Positions 9,597 to 20,685 of a DNA stretch of 64,000 nt are shown here, in pieces (within the stretch, counting starts at the first letter, position 1; every line of letters starts with the position of its first letter). The notes under the pieces were generated by a model, which was not told where the DNA came from, did no database searches, and saw nothing but the letters and a program-made list of their open reading frames with translations. The stretch comes from Astragalus membranaceus (Eukaryota > Streptophyta > Magnoliopsida > Fabales > Fabaceae), in the NCBI GenBank assembly GCA_039519185.1, contig CM076847.1, positions 70,777,864-70,841,863 on the forward strand. Direction: 5' to 3'. Position numbers and translations under genes: made by a program.

Positions 9597-11501
9597 ATGA
9601 CCGATGAACCTCCTAAGAGGAGGCGTAATCGTGAGGTGGTACTTAATATTGGGAATATGAGGGGTCATACGTTTTTGGGCCCACCAGTTACCGCTCTGAT
9701 TGCCCCACAACCCCCGCCTGCTCCATCTGCCCCTGGATGGTATCATTTACCATCACATGGGAATTATATGGGCACACCAAATGCGTATGTAGCAGGGCAT
9801 GTGGGCACACCAGCTGGGTATATGGGCATACCAGCTGAGCATATAGGCTCATCATCTGGACATACACACCAAATGCGTATGTAGCAGGGCATGTGGGCAC
9901 ACCAGCTGGGTATATGGGCATACCAGCTGGGCATATGGGCACACCAGCTGGGCATATAGGCTCATCATCTGGACATATTGGCCCCACAGCTGGGTTATCT
10001 ATGCCTACTGCACCAGAACCCCGGGATGATATTGAGCATGATATTGGTGGTGGTAATGTTGATTTTGATTCATCGACCGATGATGAGAGAGTGGAGGTGG
10101 TTGTTATTAATGGTGTCAGACTCAAAGTCATTTATAGTCGTGGTAACGCGTAAGTATTATATTGTTTGTTTATTTTAAGTTAATTATGCAACGACTTATA
10201 TATATTTGATTGTTTGATATATCTTTCATTATGCAGGCTTCTTCCTGCAAAGGCAGCTTCCTCAAGCATCACTCATGTCATCCGCAAAAAATATTTTCAA
10301 AAGTTTCATAAAAAGTGGAGTAAAGTCGATGAAAAGGACACGAATGATCTGCTGGACTTCTTTAAGGTAAGTGTCAATTATTTTGTCATTACTTATATTG
10401 TTAGTTTAAATTTTATGTTTAATAACGTTTAATATAATTATTAATACATACTTTCATTTTACTTAATACAGACCAAAGTGACATGGGACATAGAAGATAA
10501 TGACAATGTCCAGAGACTTTTTTTTTAAAAGGATGGGCGCTCAAATATCAGATTTGCTTTATAAGCTCTGCTGTAAAGATAAGAAGCCTAACTACATGAG
10601 TGATGAAATTTGGAATGCCTTCAAGGGCCATTGGGCTATAGAGACTTTCAAGAAAAATGCTGCAAAAGCCAAGAATAATAGAAACTCCGAAAAGGGTGGC
10701 TCGCTTCACTGCGGCGGGCCCATCAACCAGGCTCAGCATGCTTCTATATTGGTAAATTATTTTTAAAATCTGTGTGTTTTTTTACATTAGTTAATTAGTT
10801 AGCAATTTTTGAAAATGTGTTTCATTTTACAGAGTAAGAAGGCAGGACGCCCTATCACTGCTCTTGAGCTGCATAGAGCCACCCATGTGAGGAAAGGCAC
10901 TGGCGAATATGTTGATGAGCGCTCCAGGATGACTCAGGTAAATATACAACTTGATTTGTATTATATAATGTTGCTTTGTCAAAATGGAGCACTAATTTGC
11001 GGTTATTCAAAACAGGAGCAAATAAATGAGATCATGACTCAGCTGACGCAGGGGAGCTGGGACCCTGAATCACTTGGCCAACTTACTCCTGAGATGATAG
11101 ATATGGCAAACCAAAATTGGGAGAAGACAGTAGGTTGGTCTAAGGGTCGCCTGTATGGTACGGGGCCCTTGGCTCCATCTATGGGCCAGTCTGTGGCCGG
11201 GAGCAGCAGAAGACGCAGTCGACCAGCTTCTACTCCTGCGCAGACAGAGCATATTAGGCAGCTGGAGCAGGAGCTGCAGTCTACTCGACATGAGCTGCAT
11301 GATACTCGAAAGGAGGTCAGGACCTCTACTGAGGCTATGAAAAATATGCAGGAAGACTTTGCGAAGGTGTCCCGTAGGCAGGAGCTGATGTTTAGGTATT
11401 TTAAGAATATGCAGCAACATGAGCAGCGAGATGAGGAGCAAGATGAGGAGCAAGCTGAGGAGTCTGGGGAGGCCGAGGAGTCAGATGGCTTCAGCTTTTA
11501 A
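9597..11501 (+). pseudogene. TNP1-like CACTA gene (plant transposase Ptta/En/Spm family), five exons, two frameshifts
   Basis: Five exons can be drawn with canonical GT-AG borders: 9597-10149, 10237-10366, 10472-10751, 10833-10937 and 11016-11501. Exons 3-5 match the plant Ptta/En/Spm (Transposase_24) family, with NSEKGGSLHCGG, THVRKGTGEYVDERSR and a C-terminal coiled coil (HIRQLEQELQSTRHELHD...) followed by an acidic tail. Exon 1 encodes Gly/Pro repeats of the form G-[HY]-[MIV]-G-T-P-A. The gene is broken twice: a 92-bp tandem duplication in exon 1 shifts the frame, and exon 3 has a run of nine T at about 10518-10526 where eight would keep the frame. Such proteins bind the subterminal repeats; they do not cut DNA. 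The exact start codon is uncertain. Confidence 0.8.
9774..9957 (+). repeat. 92-bp tandem duplication in CACTA exon 1
   Basis: The block starting ACACCAAATGCGTATGTAGC at 9774 starts again at 9866. The second copy is followed by one more short G-H-M-G-T-P-A unit. 92 is not a multiple of three, so the duplication moves the downstream exon out of frame. Confidence 0.9.
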
Positions 11502-11689
11502 GATTTGTTGTATCAGTTTGACAATTCGATATTTTGTTATAACATTTCAGATTAAGTGTTGTTGATTCGAATTTTATGTTATTGAAGAATTTTATTCTCG
11601 GAGTTTTGTTTTAAACTGTTTTATGTATTTTAGATTTTATTATTAAAATACAGGTATAAAAGCAGGTTTATCAAAAAAAATCAATCAGT

Positions 11690-11940
11690 TGGGCATTAGC
11701 GACGGAATTAGCGAGGGAAATTGGACGCGTGGCTGTCAGAATTTAACCACGTGACTGTCTTTATTAGCGAGGGAAAATTCCCTTGCTAATTAGCGAGGGA
11801 TTAAAATTCCCTCACTAATCCCAGTAGCGAGGAGGGAATTAGCGAGGGAACCAATCCGTCGCTAATTCCCTCGCAAATAACCATTAGCGACGGATTTAGG
11901 TCATTTTGTGAGGGAAATTTTCCTCGCTAATGACTAGTTT
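11690..11940 (+). repeat. right subterminal repeats of the CACTA element
   Basis: TTAGCGACGGAAT, TTAGCGAGGGAA and inverted forms such as CCCTCGCTAAT occur about ten times in 250 bp, matching the left-end repeats. Confidence 0.85.
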
Positions 11941-11953
11941 TTTTGTAGTGGGG

Positions 11954-13488
11954 GACAGGAAGATTCATTGGCTCAGTTGGTAGAAGCTAGCTAGGAATAA
12001 GAAGCAAGGTGGATTGGGGTTCAGGGAATTCAGTGAGTTTAATTCTGCCCTCCTTGGAAAGCACTATTGGAGGCTTATTTCCAAGCAAGGCTCTCTCATG
12101 GAAAATATTTTCAAAGCTAGGTATTACCCCCACTCTTCATTTATGGAAGCCTGCATTGGGTACCAACCTAGCTACACTTGGAGGAGTATCTTCAGTGCTA
12201 GAGCTGTTATAGAGAAGGGAGGGAGATGGCTGATAGGAAATGGGAGGAGAGTAAAGATTTGGGGTGATAGATGGCTGCCTGATCAGTTTGGGTTCATGAT
12301 TAGGAGCCCTGTGCATGCTCAGGAGCCTGATGCTTATGTGGATATGTTAATTGATGAAGAGACCAAGTAATGGAAGAAAGATGTGGTTCATGCTTGCCTA
12401 TCAGATTATGAGGCCAAGCAAGTTCTTAACATCCCTCTTTCTTTCAGATTACCTGAAGACAAATTCATATGGCATTGGGAAAAAGATGGGGAGTATTCTG
12501 TGAGAACTGCCTATAGAACTATGTCTGATGCCAAGCACAGAGATCTTCCTAGCTCTTCTTGTAATGTGACAGAGAAGCTTTAGGGTGAAATTTGGAAAGC
12601 TCAGATTCCTAACAAAATCAAGAATCGCTTGTGGAGGGTGTCCAAGAATATCTTACCCACTAGAGCTAATCTCAGTAAGAAAGGTATCCATTTGGATCAA
12701 ACTTGCCCCCTATGTAATGATGGCTGTGAAACTGTTGATCACATGTTGATGGAGTGTAATTTTATGAGACTCGCTCTATTCTCTTCTCAGATTGGTTCCC
12801 ACATCCCCCAAAATGTGCAATACAGGCTTGGCTAACTCACTGGCTTGCAGGAACTGAAGAATTCGGTGCCCAGTTATTTGTTGTGCTGCTGTGGAATATA
12901 AACCAAATAATCTTCAAGAATATTAAACCTAACCCTGTGCTGGTTGCTCTCTCTGCCGTTTCCTTTGTGAATTACTTCAACCAAACAAACCAGAGTGATC
13001 AACAGCAGCAAACTAACCAAGTTATGCCCAGACCAATGGTTGCCTCAAGTGCTCTCTCCATTACTAAAGTTGATGTTGGGTGCTTCGGGGATGGTAGAAC
13101 TGGCTGGGGTTTTACTGCTAGAAATGTTGTTGGGGAACTGGTAGCAGCTGCTTGCAAAGTAGAGGAAATTGCCTTGGATCCTCTCACAGCTGAGATTTTA
13201 GGTATCAGGTGGTGCTTGACCAAGGTGCGTGAGTTGGAACTGCCAAATCCTACCTTTCTATTTGATTCTGCTGTTGCTGTTAGCTGCATTTCAAACAGCC
13301 ACAAGATCTGTGTGGAGCCTATTGCTCAAGACTGCACAGACCTTCTTAGTTGTTTTAGTGATGCCTCAGTTCACCATATTGGCAGAAATCAGAATTCTGA
13401 GGCACACAAGCTTGCTAGTTTATCTAGGACTATTGGTGACCATGTTTGGTCAAATGTATCTCAGATAACTAATCTAGTTTCCATTTAA
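11954..13488 (+). pseudogene. LINE ORF2, C-terminal part (zinc-binding region and RNase H)
   Basis: This continues ORF2 after the CACTA insertion. The frame opens with the DRKIHWLSW region, then FREFSEFNSALLGKHYWRL, with a TAA stop near 12368 and a TAG near 12582. The zinc-binding reverse-transcriptase-associated region CPLCNDGCETVDHMLMEC starts near 12703. The final 201 residues (12883-13488) are an RNase H-like domain of the RVT_3 type, containing VDVGCFGDGRTGWGF and the LTAEILGIRWCL helix. In-frame stops make it inactive. Confidence 0.88.
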
Positions 13489-13552
13489 GTTTCATTTTAT
13501 CTGTAATGACTTCAGTTTTAATTAATGAAAGCTGATGTTTAAATTAAAAAAA

Positions 13553-13781
13553 AGGAAAGAATAACAAATGAAACTAAATGCATTTTAGAATGAATAATCA
13601 ACCCAATGTAAAATAGTTCTCCATTTCTATTTTTAATGAGAAAATTTAAGTTGGATAAAGCACAAACTTAGTTGTTGATTAGGATATTTGATATAACTTT
13701 GAATAATGTAGAGAAACACACAACGATATATTTTAAAGTTGGTAATAAAAAAATAAGAATTGATGTGCAAAAGTTTCATTA
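13553..13781. other. AT-rich spacer, no gene seen
   Basis: Short AT-rich interval between the LINE tail and the Tat-type LTR. I see no repeats or coding signs. Confidence 0.5.
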
Positions 13782-14155
13782 TGACTGTTCTCGACTGGGT
13801 CGCCCCAATATGGACTTAGGCCTAGCAAGACGGCCCAAGCAGGTGTAGTGGAGGCGTCTTTGGAAATTTGCGTGCTCCGACTTATTAACGCCAGAGTCGT
13901 TTGCCAGCATCTAACAGCCCGGATCTCGCCTCATCCTCACATGTGCCTGACACAGCTGATAGCTATAAATATCGTCGCATTTATTGCAATAGGTATAGAT
14001 TCTCTCTCTTACCTGACACTCAAATTCTCTAGACTGACTTGGGCATCAGAGTATCTGCAGGTATACCCCCATGCCGAATCAACACATGGAGTACCGTACA
14101 TCAAGGGAAACATCGACTTACCAAGTCGGTCTTCATCGGGTTCGACCTCAGAACA
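13782..14155 (+). repeat. Tat-type 5' LTR
   Basis: It starts TGACTGTTCTCGACTGGG and ends CTCAGAACA. A TATA box (TATAAATA, 13964-13971) and the typical Tat-group segment CTTGGGCATCAGAGTATC (near 14038) lie in the right places. It is directly followed by TTGGCGACCACAGTGGGAG (14156-14174), which takes the place of a primer binding site. The 5' boundary could be a few bases further right. Confidence 0.65.
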
Positions 14156-14222
14156 TTGGCGACCACAGTGGGAGAATATTTTCACTCATCATTCTCTCTC
14201 ATCGAAGTTCACTCTCGTCATC

Positions 14223-15004
14223 ATGACACGACAAGGAAGACCTTTTCTCAGAGGACCTCCACGTATTTCGAGCACAGTCGAAGTCCAACCTCGGAAACTC
14301 CCAACTCCGGAGGGTGTTGCTCAGGTCCTTCCAGCAGACGAAGTTCAAACTCTAGAGCAACTAGTACCGCCACCACCTCCAATTTACACCGATACCAATT
14401 TTGGAAATGCAGTTCAGTAGTTGCTCGACTTGCTCAACAACCAGACGAGGAATTTTTTTCAACACGGCACCAAACCTCAGACGCAATCGCGCCATGTCCA
14501 CTAACCCTGTACAAGGCATCCTTTGCCTGGTTCAGAGGTCTGAGGTCGAACTCGGTTTCGTCCTGGTCCCAGCTGGCAAAGCTCTTCTCGGCCCAGTTCA
14601 CAGCCTTTAGGCTGAAGTCGAAGTCGGAGAATGTGGTGAAGAAAATCAGGCAAGGAGAGACTAAGGAAGTCAACAAGGAGGTCGTGAATGTAAGGGACCT
14701 ATCTGAAAAGACGGGGCTATCCTTCACGAAGAATGGCCTCCTCCTTGGAAGCCTTTTTCAAATTGACATCAGCGTCAACCGGCCTAGAGATCTTGCAGAA
14801 TTTCTGCATAGGTCTCAGAATTACATTGACCATGAAGAGGACGACTCGGCAAGTCGATCCATAGCGAAGCCGACCTCTGAAAGGAGCTCGCAACAGCAGG
14901 ACGGCCGCCAAAGGAAAGACCAAGGGGGGACAGCCCCAAACTCGGACAAACTGATTCTCCGAGCATACCTTGCTCAACGGTTCTACGACCAAGATCTTGG
15001 TTGA
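14223..15004 (+). pseudogene. Tat-type gag, frameshifted
   Basis: From the ATG at 14223 (MTRQGRPFLRG) the frame runs to a stop at 14420, then gag homology continues in another frame to 15004. The segment PCPLTLYKASFAWFRGL, then SWSQLAKLFSAQF and IRQGETKEVN, is the retrotransposon gag domain. It normally forms the virus-like particle. Gag traces continue weakly to about 15300 (KEEDCKKSKSPRKGK region). Confidence 0.75.
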
Positions 15005-15375
15005 GCGTTAGAATGTCGTGTTCCAAGATATCAGCCTCTCGAGCCGCTTCCACATAGGCCCAGGATGATCCAGAAGAAGTATTGGTGTTACCTTAAAAGC
15101 AATGGTCACGACACGAACACGTGCAACGCTCTGAAGACGACATTGAGGAGTTAGTTCACAAAGGCAAACTTACCCAGTACGTCAAGAAGGAGGAAGATTG
15201 CAAGAAGTCCAAGTCGCCTCGCAAGGGAAAGGTCGTGGTTAATGAAGTCGCTAAGGCAGACAACGACGAGGATAGCGGCTCTAAGCCTGATGACAATTCC
15301 TGAAAGTCCAAAGGACGACCTGTGGCCATGGTCATTTCCGGAGGCTATTTAGTGTAAGGTGGGGAAACGGAAACT

Positions 15376-17705
15376 ATGAAAATGATGAAACAAAAATTGA
15401 AGGAGATTATGAATGTCTCTTCTAGCTCGATCGCCGAGATTGCTTCCCATCGACCTGCTCTGGCATTCGAGGATCATGACTTACTGGATGGAAAGCCCAA
15501 CAAGTATATTCCATTTTTGATCAGGGATGTGATGGCTTACTTTAACGTAAGGACGATACTGGTCGACCAAGGTAGTTCAGCCAACATAACATTCTTCGAC
15601 TTGTTGAAGACTTTGGGAATCTCAGAGGAGGACATTTCCCTTTAGGGGGGAATGGTTCCAAAACCAAGACTCTCGACTAACTTAAACTCATGGTGACATA
15701 TGGTGAGGAACCTCTAGCTCGGATGGTGAAGACTCCCTTTCTAGTGTTGCCTAGCAAGTCAGTTTATAACTGCGTCATTGGTCGACCAGCGGTTGGCCGA
15801 CTAGAGGCTGTGGTGTCTACTATTCACTTGAAAATTAGATTCTACACAATCAAAAATGACGTAAAAATTCTCGATGTAGACCCGGGTTCGGCCAAACGCT
15901 GCCATTTCCTTGCCATGAAGTCGGATGAGGATCATATAGATGAAGTAAAGCCAGAAAAGAAGAAAAAGCGGGACAGAGAAGCCGACAACAACCTCGCTGA
16001 TCCTGACGTCCGCTATGAACCATATAGCTCAAAAGAAGAGGGGGATGATCCCCTCACCAAGGAGCTCATGAAGAAAATCAGAAGGCCCGAATGGATGGTG
16101 AGTTCCTAGCAATACAGTTCGGAGACAGTTCGGGAGAGACTTTCAAAATTAGCACCGACCTCCCCAATGAGGTTAAAAAAGAGCTGACCAAGTGCATGCG
16201 TGAACACGCCGACCTGTTCCCCTTGAGCTCAGCGGATATGCTGGGAATATCTTCGGATATCGCTTGTCACCGCCTTTCTGTGGATCCCAGGACGAAGTGG
16301 GTGGCACAACACAGAAGGGTCCAGTCGGGCGAGAAAGCTGAAGCCGCTACGAAAACAGGCATTTCCCTATCTTCAAATTGCTTATAAAGAGCATGTATTT
16401 TGAGTGGACAGAGGAATGCGAGCAAGCCTTGACTCAGCTCGAAACCACTATATCTGAGCCTCTTGTTCTAACTCGGCATACGGAAGAGGAAACACTCTAC
16501 CTATATCTGGTCAAGGCAGAGGAGTCTCTGAGTGTTGTGCTTATCCGAGAGGCCGAACTCGGCCAAAAGCCCATCTACTTTGTCAGCAAAGTGCTCCAAG
16601 GCACTGAGTTGAGATACCAAAAGGTTAAGAAAGTCGCCTTGGCTTTGGTACTTGCAGCATGACTGTTAAGACATTACTTCGTCGCTCACCAAGTGGTAGT
16701 GAGCACGGACCAACCAATTCAGCGAATTCTACATCGACCCGGCGGGAAGAATGGCCAACTAGGCTATAGAGCTTTCCGAGTGTGGAATCAAGTATGAGTC
16801 GAGGATGACTTTGAAATCCTAAGTGTTGCTCGACTTCCTAGCGGAAATGACCCCAACTCCCCAAGCCGAACCATCCACCCCAGTGTGGAAACTACACCTT
16901 GATGGCTCGTCAAACAGCAAAGGTAATCGATCTGGTCCGTTCTTGAAAACAGTGACAGCCCCATAGTGGAGGTCTCACTTACCTTTTCGTTTTCGACATC
17001 CAACATCTAGGAAAAATATGAACCCTGCATAGCTGGCTTTCAATTGGCAAAGGATTTCAATGCCACCAGAGTTGAACTCTTGATAGATTCACTTTTAGTT
17101 GTCTCCTAAATCAACTAAGAGTACGATGCGAAAAGGATGTTGTTTTGCAGAGGTACCTAGCCAAAGTGAGGGAGATCTTGAAGCTCTTCCTCCAAGTCAA
17201 CGTCAAGCACGTCCCCCGTGGTGAGAACGCCAAAGCAGACATCCTATCCAAGTAAACCAGCACAAAGGCGCCGAGTAATCTCTAAAGTGTCATTCAGGAA
17301 ACCTTAGCCAAGCCAAGCATCTATCTACAATGGGCCAAGCTGGATCACGCCCATCCTGATGTACATCGATCTCGAAGATGAATCGGTCGACCCTAAGGAA
17401 GCACCCAAGGTCAGGAAACGAGCATCCTCCTACTATGTCGTAGAGGGGAAGTTGTATCGTTGGGGGTTCTCTATGCTATTGTTAAAATGCCTCGAAAGTG
17501 TTGAAAGTGAATACGTGTTGGCCGAGATTCACGAGGGAGTAGGTGGATAGCACCTCAGAAGCCGAGCTCTGGCAAGAAAAGCCCTTAGGGCGGGATACCA
17601 TTGGCCCACCATGACGGAGGTCACTAGAAAATTCGTAAAGAAATGCGAATAGCGCCGGTGGCCCACCATAGATCTTAGAGAGGAACCCCCCACCAAGCTG
17701 ACTTT
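15376..17705 (+). pseudogene. Tat-type pol: protease, two RNase H segments, integrase zinc finger; RT deleted
   Basis: Protease-like ILVDQGSSANI lies near 15560, followed by a YNCVIGRPAVGRLEAVVST block. Linker sequence (DIACHRLSVDPRTKWVAQ near 16255) leads directly, at about 16340-16390, into RNase H sequence (FEWTEECEQALTQLET; LYLYLVKAEESLSVVLIRE). The whole RT catalytic core is therefore missing. A second RNase H-like segment (LHLDGSSNSKG near 16890) is typical of the Tat/Ogre group. The integrase HHCC region (EIHEGVGG, then KKCE) is cut at 17705 by the Tekay insertion. Many stops are present. Confidence 0.75.
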
Positions 17706-18224
17706 GTTGGTGTAACACCCTAAAATATTTAATTAATTTATTTAATTAAGTATTTGGGGATTTAAATTAATTTATTTGATATAATTTAATTAATTAAAAT
17801 TTTATTTATTTTGGTGGTATTAGGAGGGAGTGGAGGCGCCACTTGCATGACTTGGGCTTGAGTGGAAGGCCCAAGCCCATGATCCACAAGTATGCGAAGT
17901 GGACTAGTGATTAGGGGGTTAGGGTTTTTGGCTATTGTTGCGAAATTGAAAGAAAAAGCAAGAGAGAAAGAGAGGAGCGTGAGAAAGAGAAGAGAAAGTC
18001 GAACACAAGAGGAGAAGGAGAAGAGGGATCTCGAAGATCAAGAAGAGGGAAGATCACCGTTGTTGCTGTGGCTCTGTAGGTGACTGCATCCTAGGCATCG
18101 AATACTTCTTCTTGAAAAGGTTAGGGGAGCTCTATCACTCTATCTAATAGATCACATGATGGGTCCTAGATCTAGGGTTAGACTAGAATTCTTGATGTCT
18201 TCTTGATAGGTTGTTGATATTGAT

Positions 18225-18225
<1 letters not shown>

Positions 18226-18295
<70 letters not shown>

Positions 18296-18333
18296 AATTG
18301 ATGTGTTCCTTATAGGTTGTTGATGTTGATCTT

Positions 18334-18397
<64 letters not shown>

Positions 18398-18570
18398 AAT
18401 TTGAGGTGTTCTTGATAGGTTGTTGATGTTGATCTTTACATATGTATATATATATATGCGAATTGATGCATGCCATGAATTATTTATGTGTTCTTGATAG
18501 GTTATTGATGTTGATTTTTGTGATATGCGAATTGTTGGAATATGTATATATATATATATATATATATATG
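18226..18570 (+). repeat. AT microsatellites alternating with a GCGAATT...GATAGGTTGTTGATGTTGATC unit
   Basis: Four (AT)n blocks are separated by related 50-70 bp spacers, so the block is a tandem array whose units each end in (AT)n. The first (AT)n block is about 60 bp here and about 14 bp in the other LTR, whereas the fourth is longer in the other LTR (about 24739-24811). Confidence 0.85.
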
Positions 18571-18929
18571 TTGAGTTCTTGATGTGTTCTTGATTTGCGA
18601 ATTTTGGTATGTGGGAGTGTTGGAGTTTTCGTAAAATTAGGTGAGGGTGTGCATAGGCGCCTAGGGCGCCAAGGTGATGTGATGATAGTGCTCAAAGGAA
18701 TTTTTGTTAATTGATTAAACTAAGTGTGAGTTTGAGTGTTGAAAAATATAAGATTTTGATGAGTTAAATTGCTAAAAAAAATCAGTTTTAGGTGTTTTGG
18801 AAAGTTGCTGGAAAATTGATGATTTTTGGTTGCTGGAAAAATTTGAGTTTTTACACTTTAAAATTGTTGGGAATCAATTTTTAGTGTTGAAAGGTTGTTG
18901 GAAAAAATTCTGGATTGTTGCTGCTGTTT

Positions 18930-19135
18930 TCTGGGCGCCAAGCGCCTGTGCTGGGCGCCTGTGGCTTGTTGTGTTGCGCGTGTGTGCGCGCCTGGGCGCT
19001 GGGCGCCTGTGGCGTGCTGTGTTGCGTGTGTCTGTGCGCGCCTGGGCGCTGGGCGCCTGTGGCGTGTTGTGTTGTGCGCCTGGGCGCTGGGCGCCAGTGC
19101 GCGTGTTGCCTGGTTGCCTGGGCGCCTAAGGCGCC
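18930..19135 (+). repeat. GC-rich minisatellite in the Tekay LTR
   Basis: About 3.5 copies of a roughly 55-bp unit with the core CTGGGCGCTGGGCGCCTGTG followed by a GTGTTG-rich stretch. It gives cysteine-rich open frames in several phases, which I regard as by-products. Confidence 0.85.
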
Positions 19136-19425
19136 AATTTCAGACTGTTGCTTGATTTTTCCCAAACTTATTTTTAACATAACTTTTGACTCAGACGTCC
19201 GTTTTGAACGATTCGAAAAGTGTCGTGAAGCTTTTTACGTTGTCTATCTGTGGGTCCAATTTTTTTAAAATGAAAAATTGTTATTTTCTGATTGTTTGTG
19301 GGCGCCCAAGTGGCTTTCCCCGGTGATCGTCCCTGTGACATTGAAAAATTATATGAAGCTCTTTAAAAATCCTTTTGGTGTATAAACAACAGTTTTAACG
19401 TGGTAGTGTCAAAACGATGATTTTT

Positions 19426-19625
19426 GACGAGGATGCCCTTGGTGGCTAGTCAAATGACTGTTTTGCCCCTAGTGGCCAAAGTTGTAGATAATGATTTGTA
19501 AATGACGAGGATGCCCTTGGTGGCTAGTCAAATGACTGTTTTGCCCCTAGTGGCCAAAGTTGTAGATAATGATTTGTAAATGACGAGGATGCCCTTGGTG
19601 GTTAGTCAAATGACGTTTTTGCCCT
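19426..19625 (+). repeat. 78-bp direct repeats, about 2.5 copies
   Basis: GACGAGGATGCCCTTGGTGG starts at 19426 and 19504, and a slightly changed copy starts at 19582. The same array is in the second LTR (from about 38396). Confidence 0.9.
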
Positions 19626-20578
19626 TAGTGGCTATTGTTTGAGTTGATTGATATTTGTGTGTAAGTGACGATGAAAACCCAGTGACGTTCGAGGCCCGAA
19701 GGGCTAAGTGATGTTAAGGTCTAAATGGCCAGTGACGTTGTGTGCTGATTGTGAATTTGACAGGTGCTGTGCTCTTGCGAGCAAAACTGGTAAGTGACGG
19801 GTCACATAGTTGACTATGATTTGAGTAATTGTGTGTTTGTGTGTTGTGAGTGGTGCATGTCATAGTGTCTCATGCCCATATGCATAAACCCAGTGACGTT
19901 TTTGGGGCCTGAGTGGCTAAGTGACGATGAGGCCTTAAGGGCTAAGCGACGTTTTATGAAAAGGTACCTCATGCATATGCCCGCGAGTGGGTTGCATTTC
20001 ATAAGCCTACATGACATGAGATGAGTTATTGTAAGTGATGTGAATGATGACTGTGATGTGGATATTTAGTGTTTTGGATGCTGATTGTTCTAGTGCGTAG
20101 CCTATGATTAGTACTTATCATATTTTCTATTATATGGATTGAAATGATGCTCACCCTTTCCTGTTTGAATGTTACCCCCGTGTTGGTAACGTGCAGGTGA
20201 TTCCCAGTGAATGCCTTAGCTTCACTCCTTGAGTCGAGTCGTCATGCTCTGATACGTAGCACTCAGGGGGGAAACGAACTCGACATTTTATTAATGATTT
20301 TTCTGGTTGTTATGTCCATGTGGACTCTTCTGTTATGTTTTATTATTTTCCGCTGCGTAGTTGGTTTTGTTATGTTGAGTTTTATAAGCGACGTTAAATT
20401 GAGGCTTGAGATTCTTTATTTGTGACGTGCTACGTGAACGCATGATTACTGAGTTGAACTACTTTTAAAATTGATAAGCGACGTTTTATTGAAGTATGTG
20501 TAACATTCCCTATGAACGAAATTTTTAAACTCTGATTTTTATAAACAAAGTGACGGGTAGAAAGGGGTGTTACATTAG

Positions 20579-20590
20579 TGGTATCAGAGC
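20579..20590 (+). promoter_or_regulatory. primer binding site of the Tekay element
   Basis: TGGTATCAGAGC, complementary to the 3' end of plant initiator methionine tRNA, four bases after the LTR end. Confidence 0.92.
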
Positions 20591-20685
20591 AGTTCGGTCT
20601 GTCCGGCCAATGTTGTCCTGTCATAGTGTCTTATGACAGTAGATTAGTTCTGAATCTTTGGTTTGTGCTGCAGTGATAGTTCATA

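Larger units (their letters stand above)
7788..11950 (+). mobile_element. CACTA (En/Spm-type) DNA transposon, defective, 4163 bp
   Basis: It begins CACTACAAAAAAA (7788) and ends TTTTTTTGTAGTG (11950), perfect 13-bp terminal inverted repeats of the CACTA class. It is flanked by the 3-bp TSD GGG (7785-7787 and 11951-11953). The LINE frame continues exactly across the insertion once one TSD copy is discounted, which confirms both ends. Subterminal repeats lie at both ends. It encodes only a TNP1-like protein; I see no TNP2-type DDE transposase, so it would need one in trans. Confidence 0.95.
3754..13552 (+). mobile_element. L1-type LINE retrotransposon, degenerate, split by a CACTA element
   Basis: The layout is a 5' UTR, ORF1 with a CCHC zinc knuckle, then ORF2 with an APE-type endonuclease, reverse transcriptase, zinc-binding region and RNase H, then a short A-rich tail at about 13543-13552. 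Without the 4.16-kb CACTA insertion it would be about 5.6 kb. Both ORFs carry stops and frameshifts, so it is dead. The 5' boundary is approximate and I found no convincing TSD. Confidence 0.9.
17711..20574 (+). repeat. Tekay 5' LTR, 2864 bp
   Basis: Bounded by TSD GTTGG on the left and by the PBS region on the right. It contains AT microsatellites, a GC-rich minisatellite and 78-bp direct repeats. It repeats in the split 3' LTR (23959-25569 plus 38298-39547). The small open frames inside are duplicated with it and look non-coding. Confidence 0.95.

Noticed and set aside
18797..19268. Cysteine- and tryptophan-rich open frames in the Tekay LTR (also at 25039-25510)
   Set aside because: They come from a GC-rich minisatellite read in several phases and are duplicated with the LTR.
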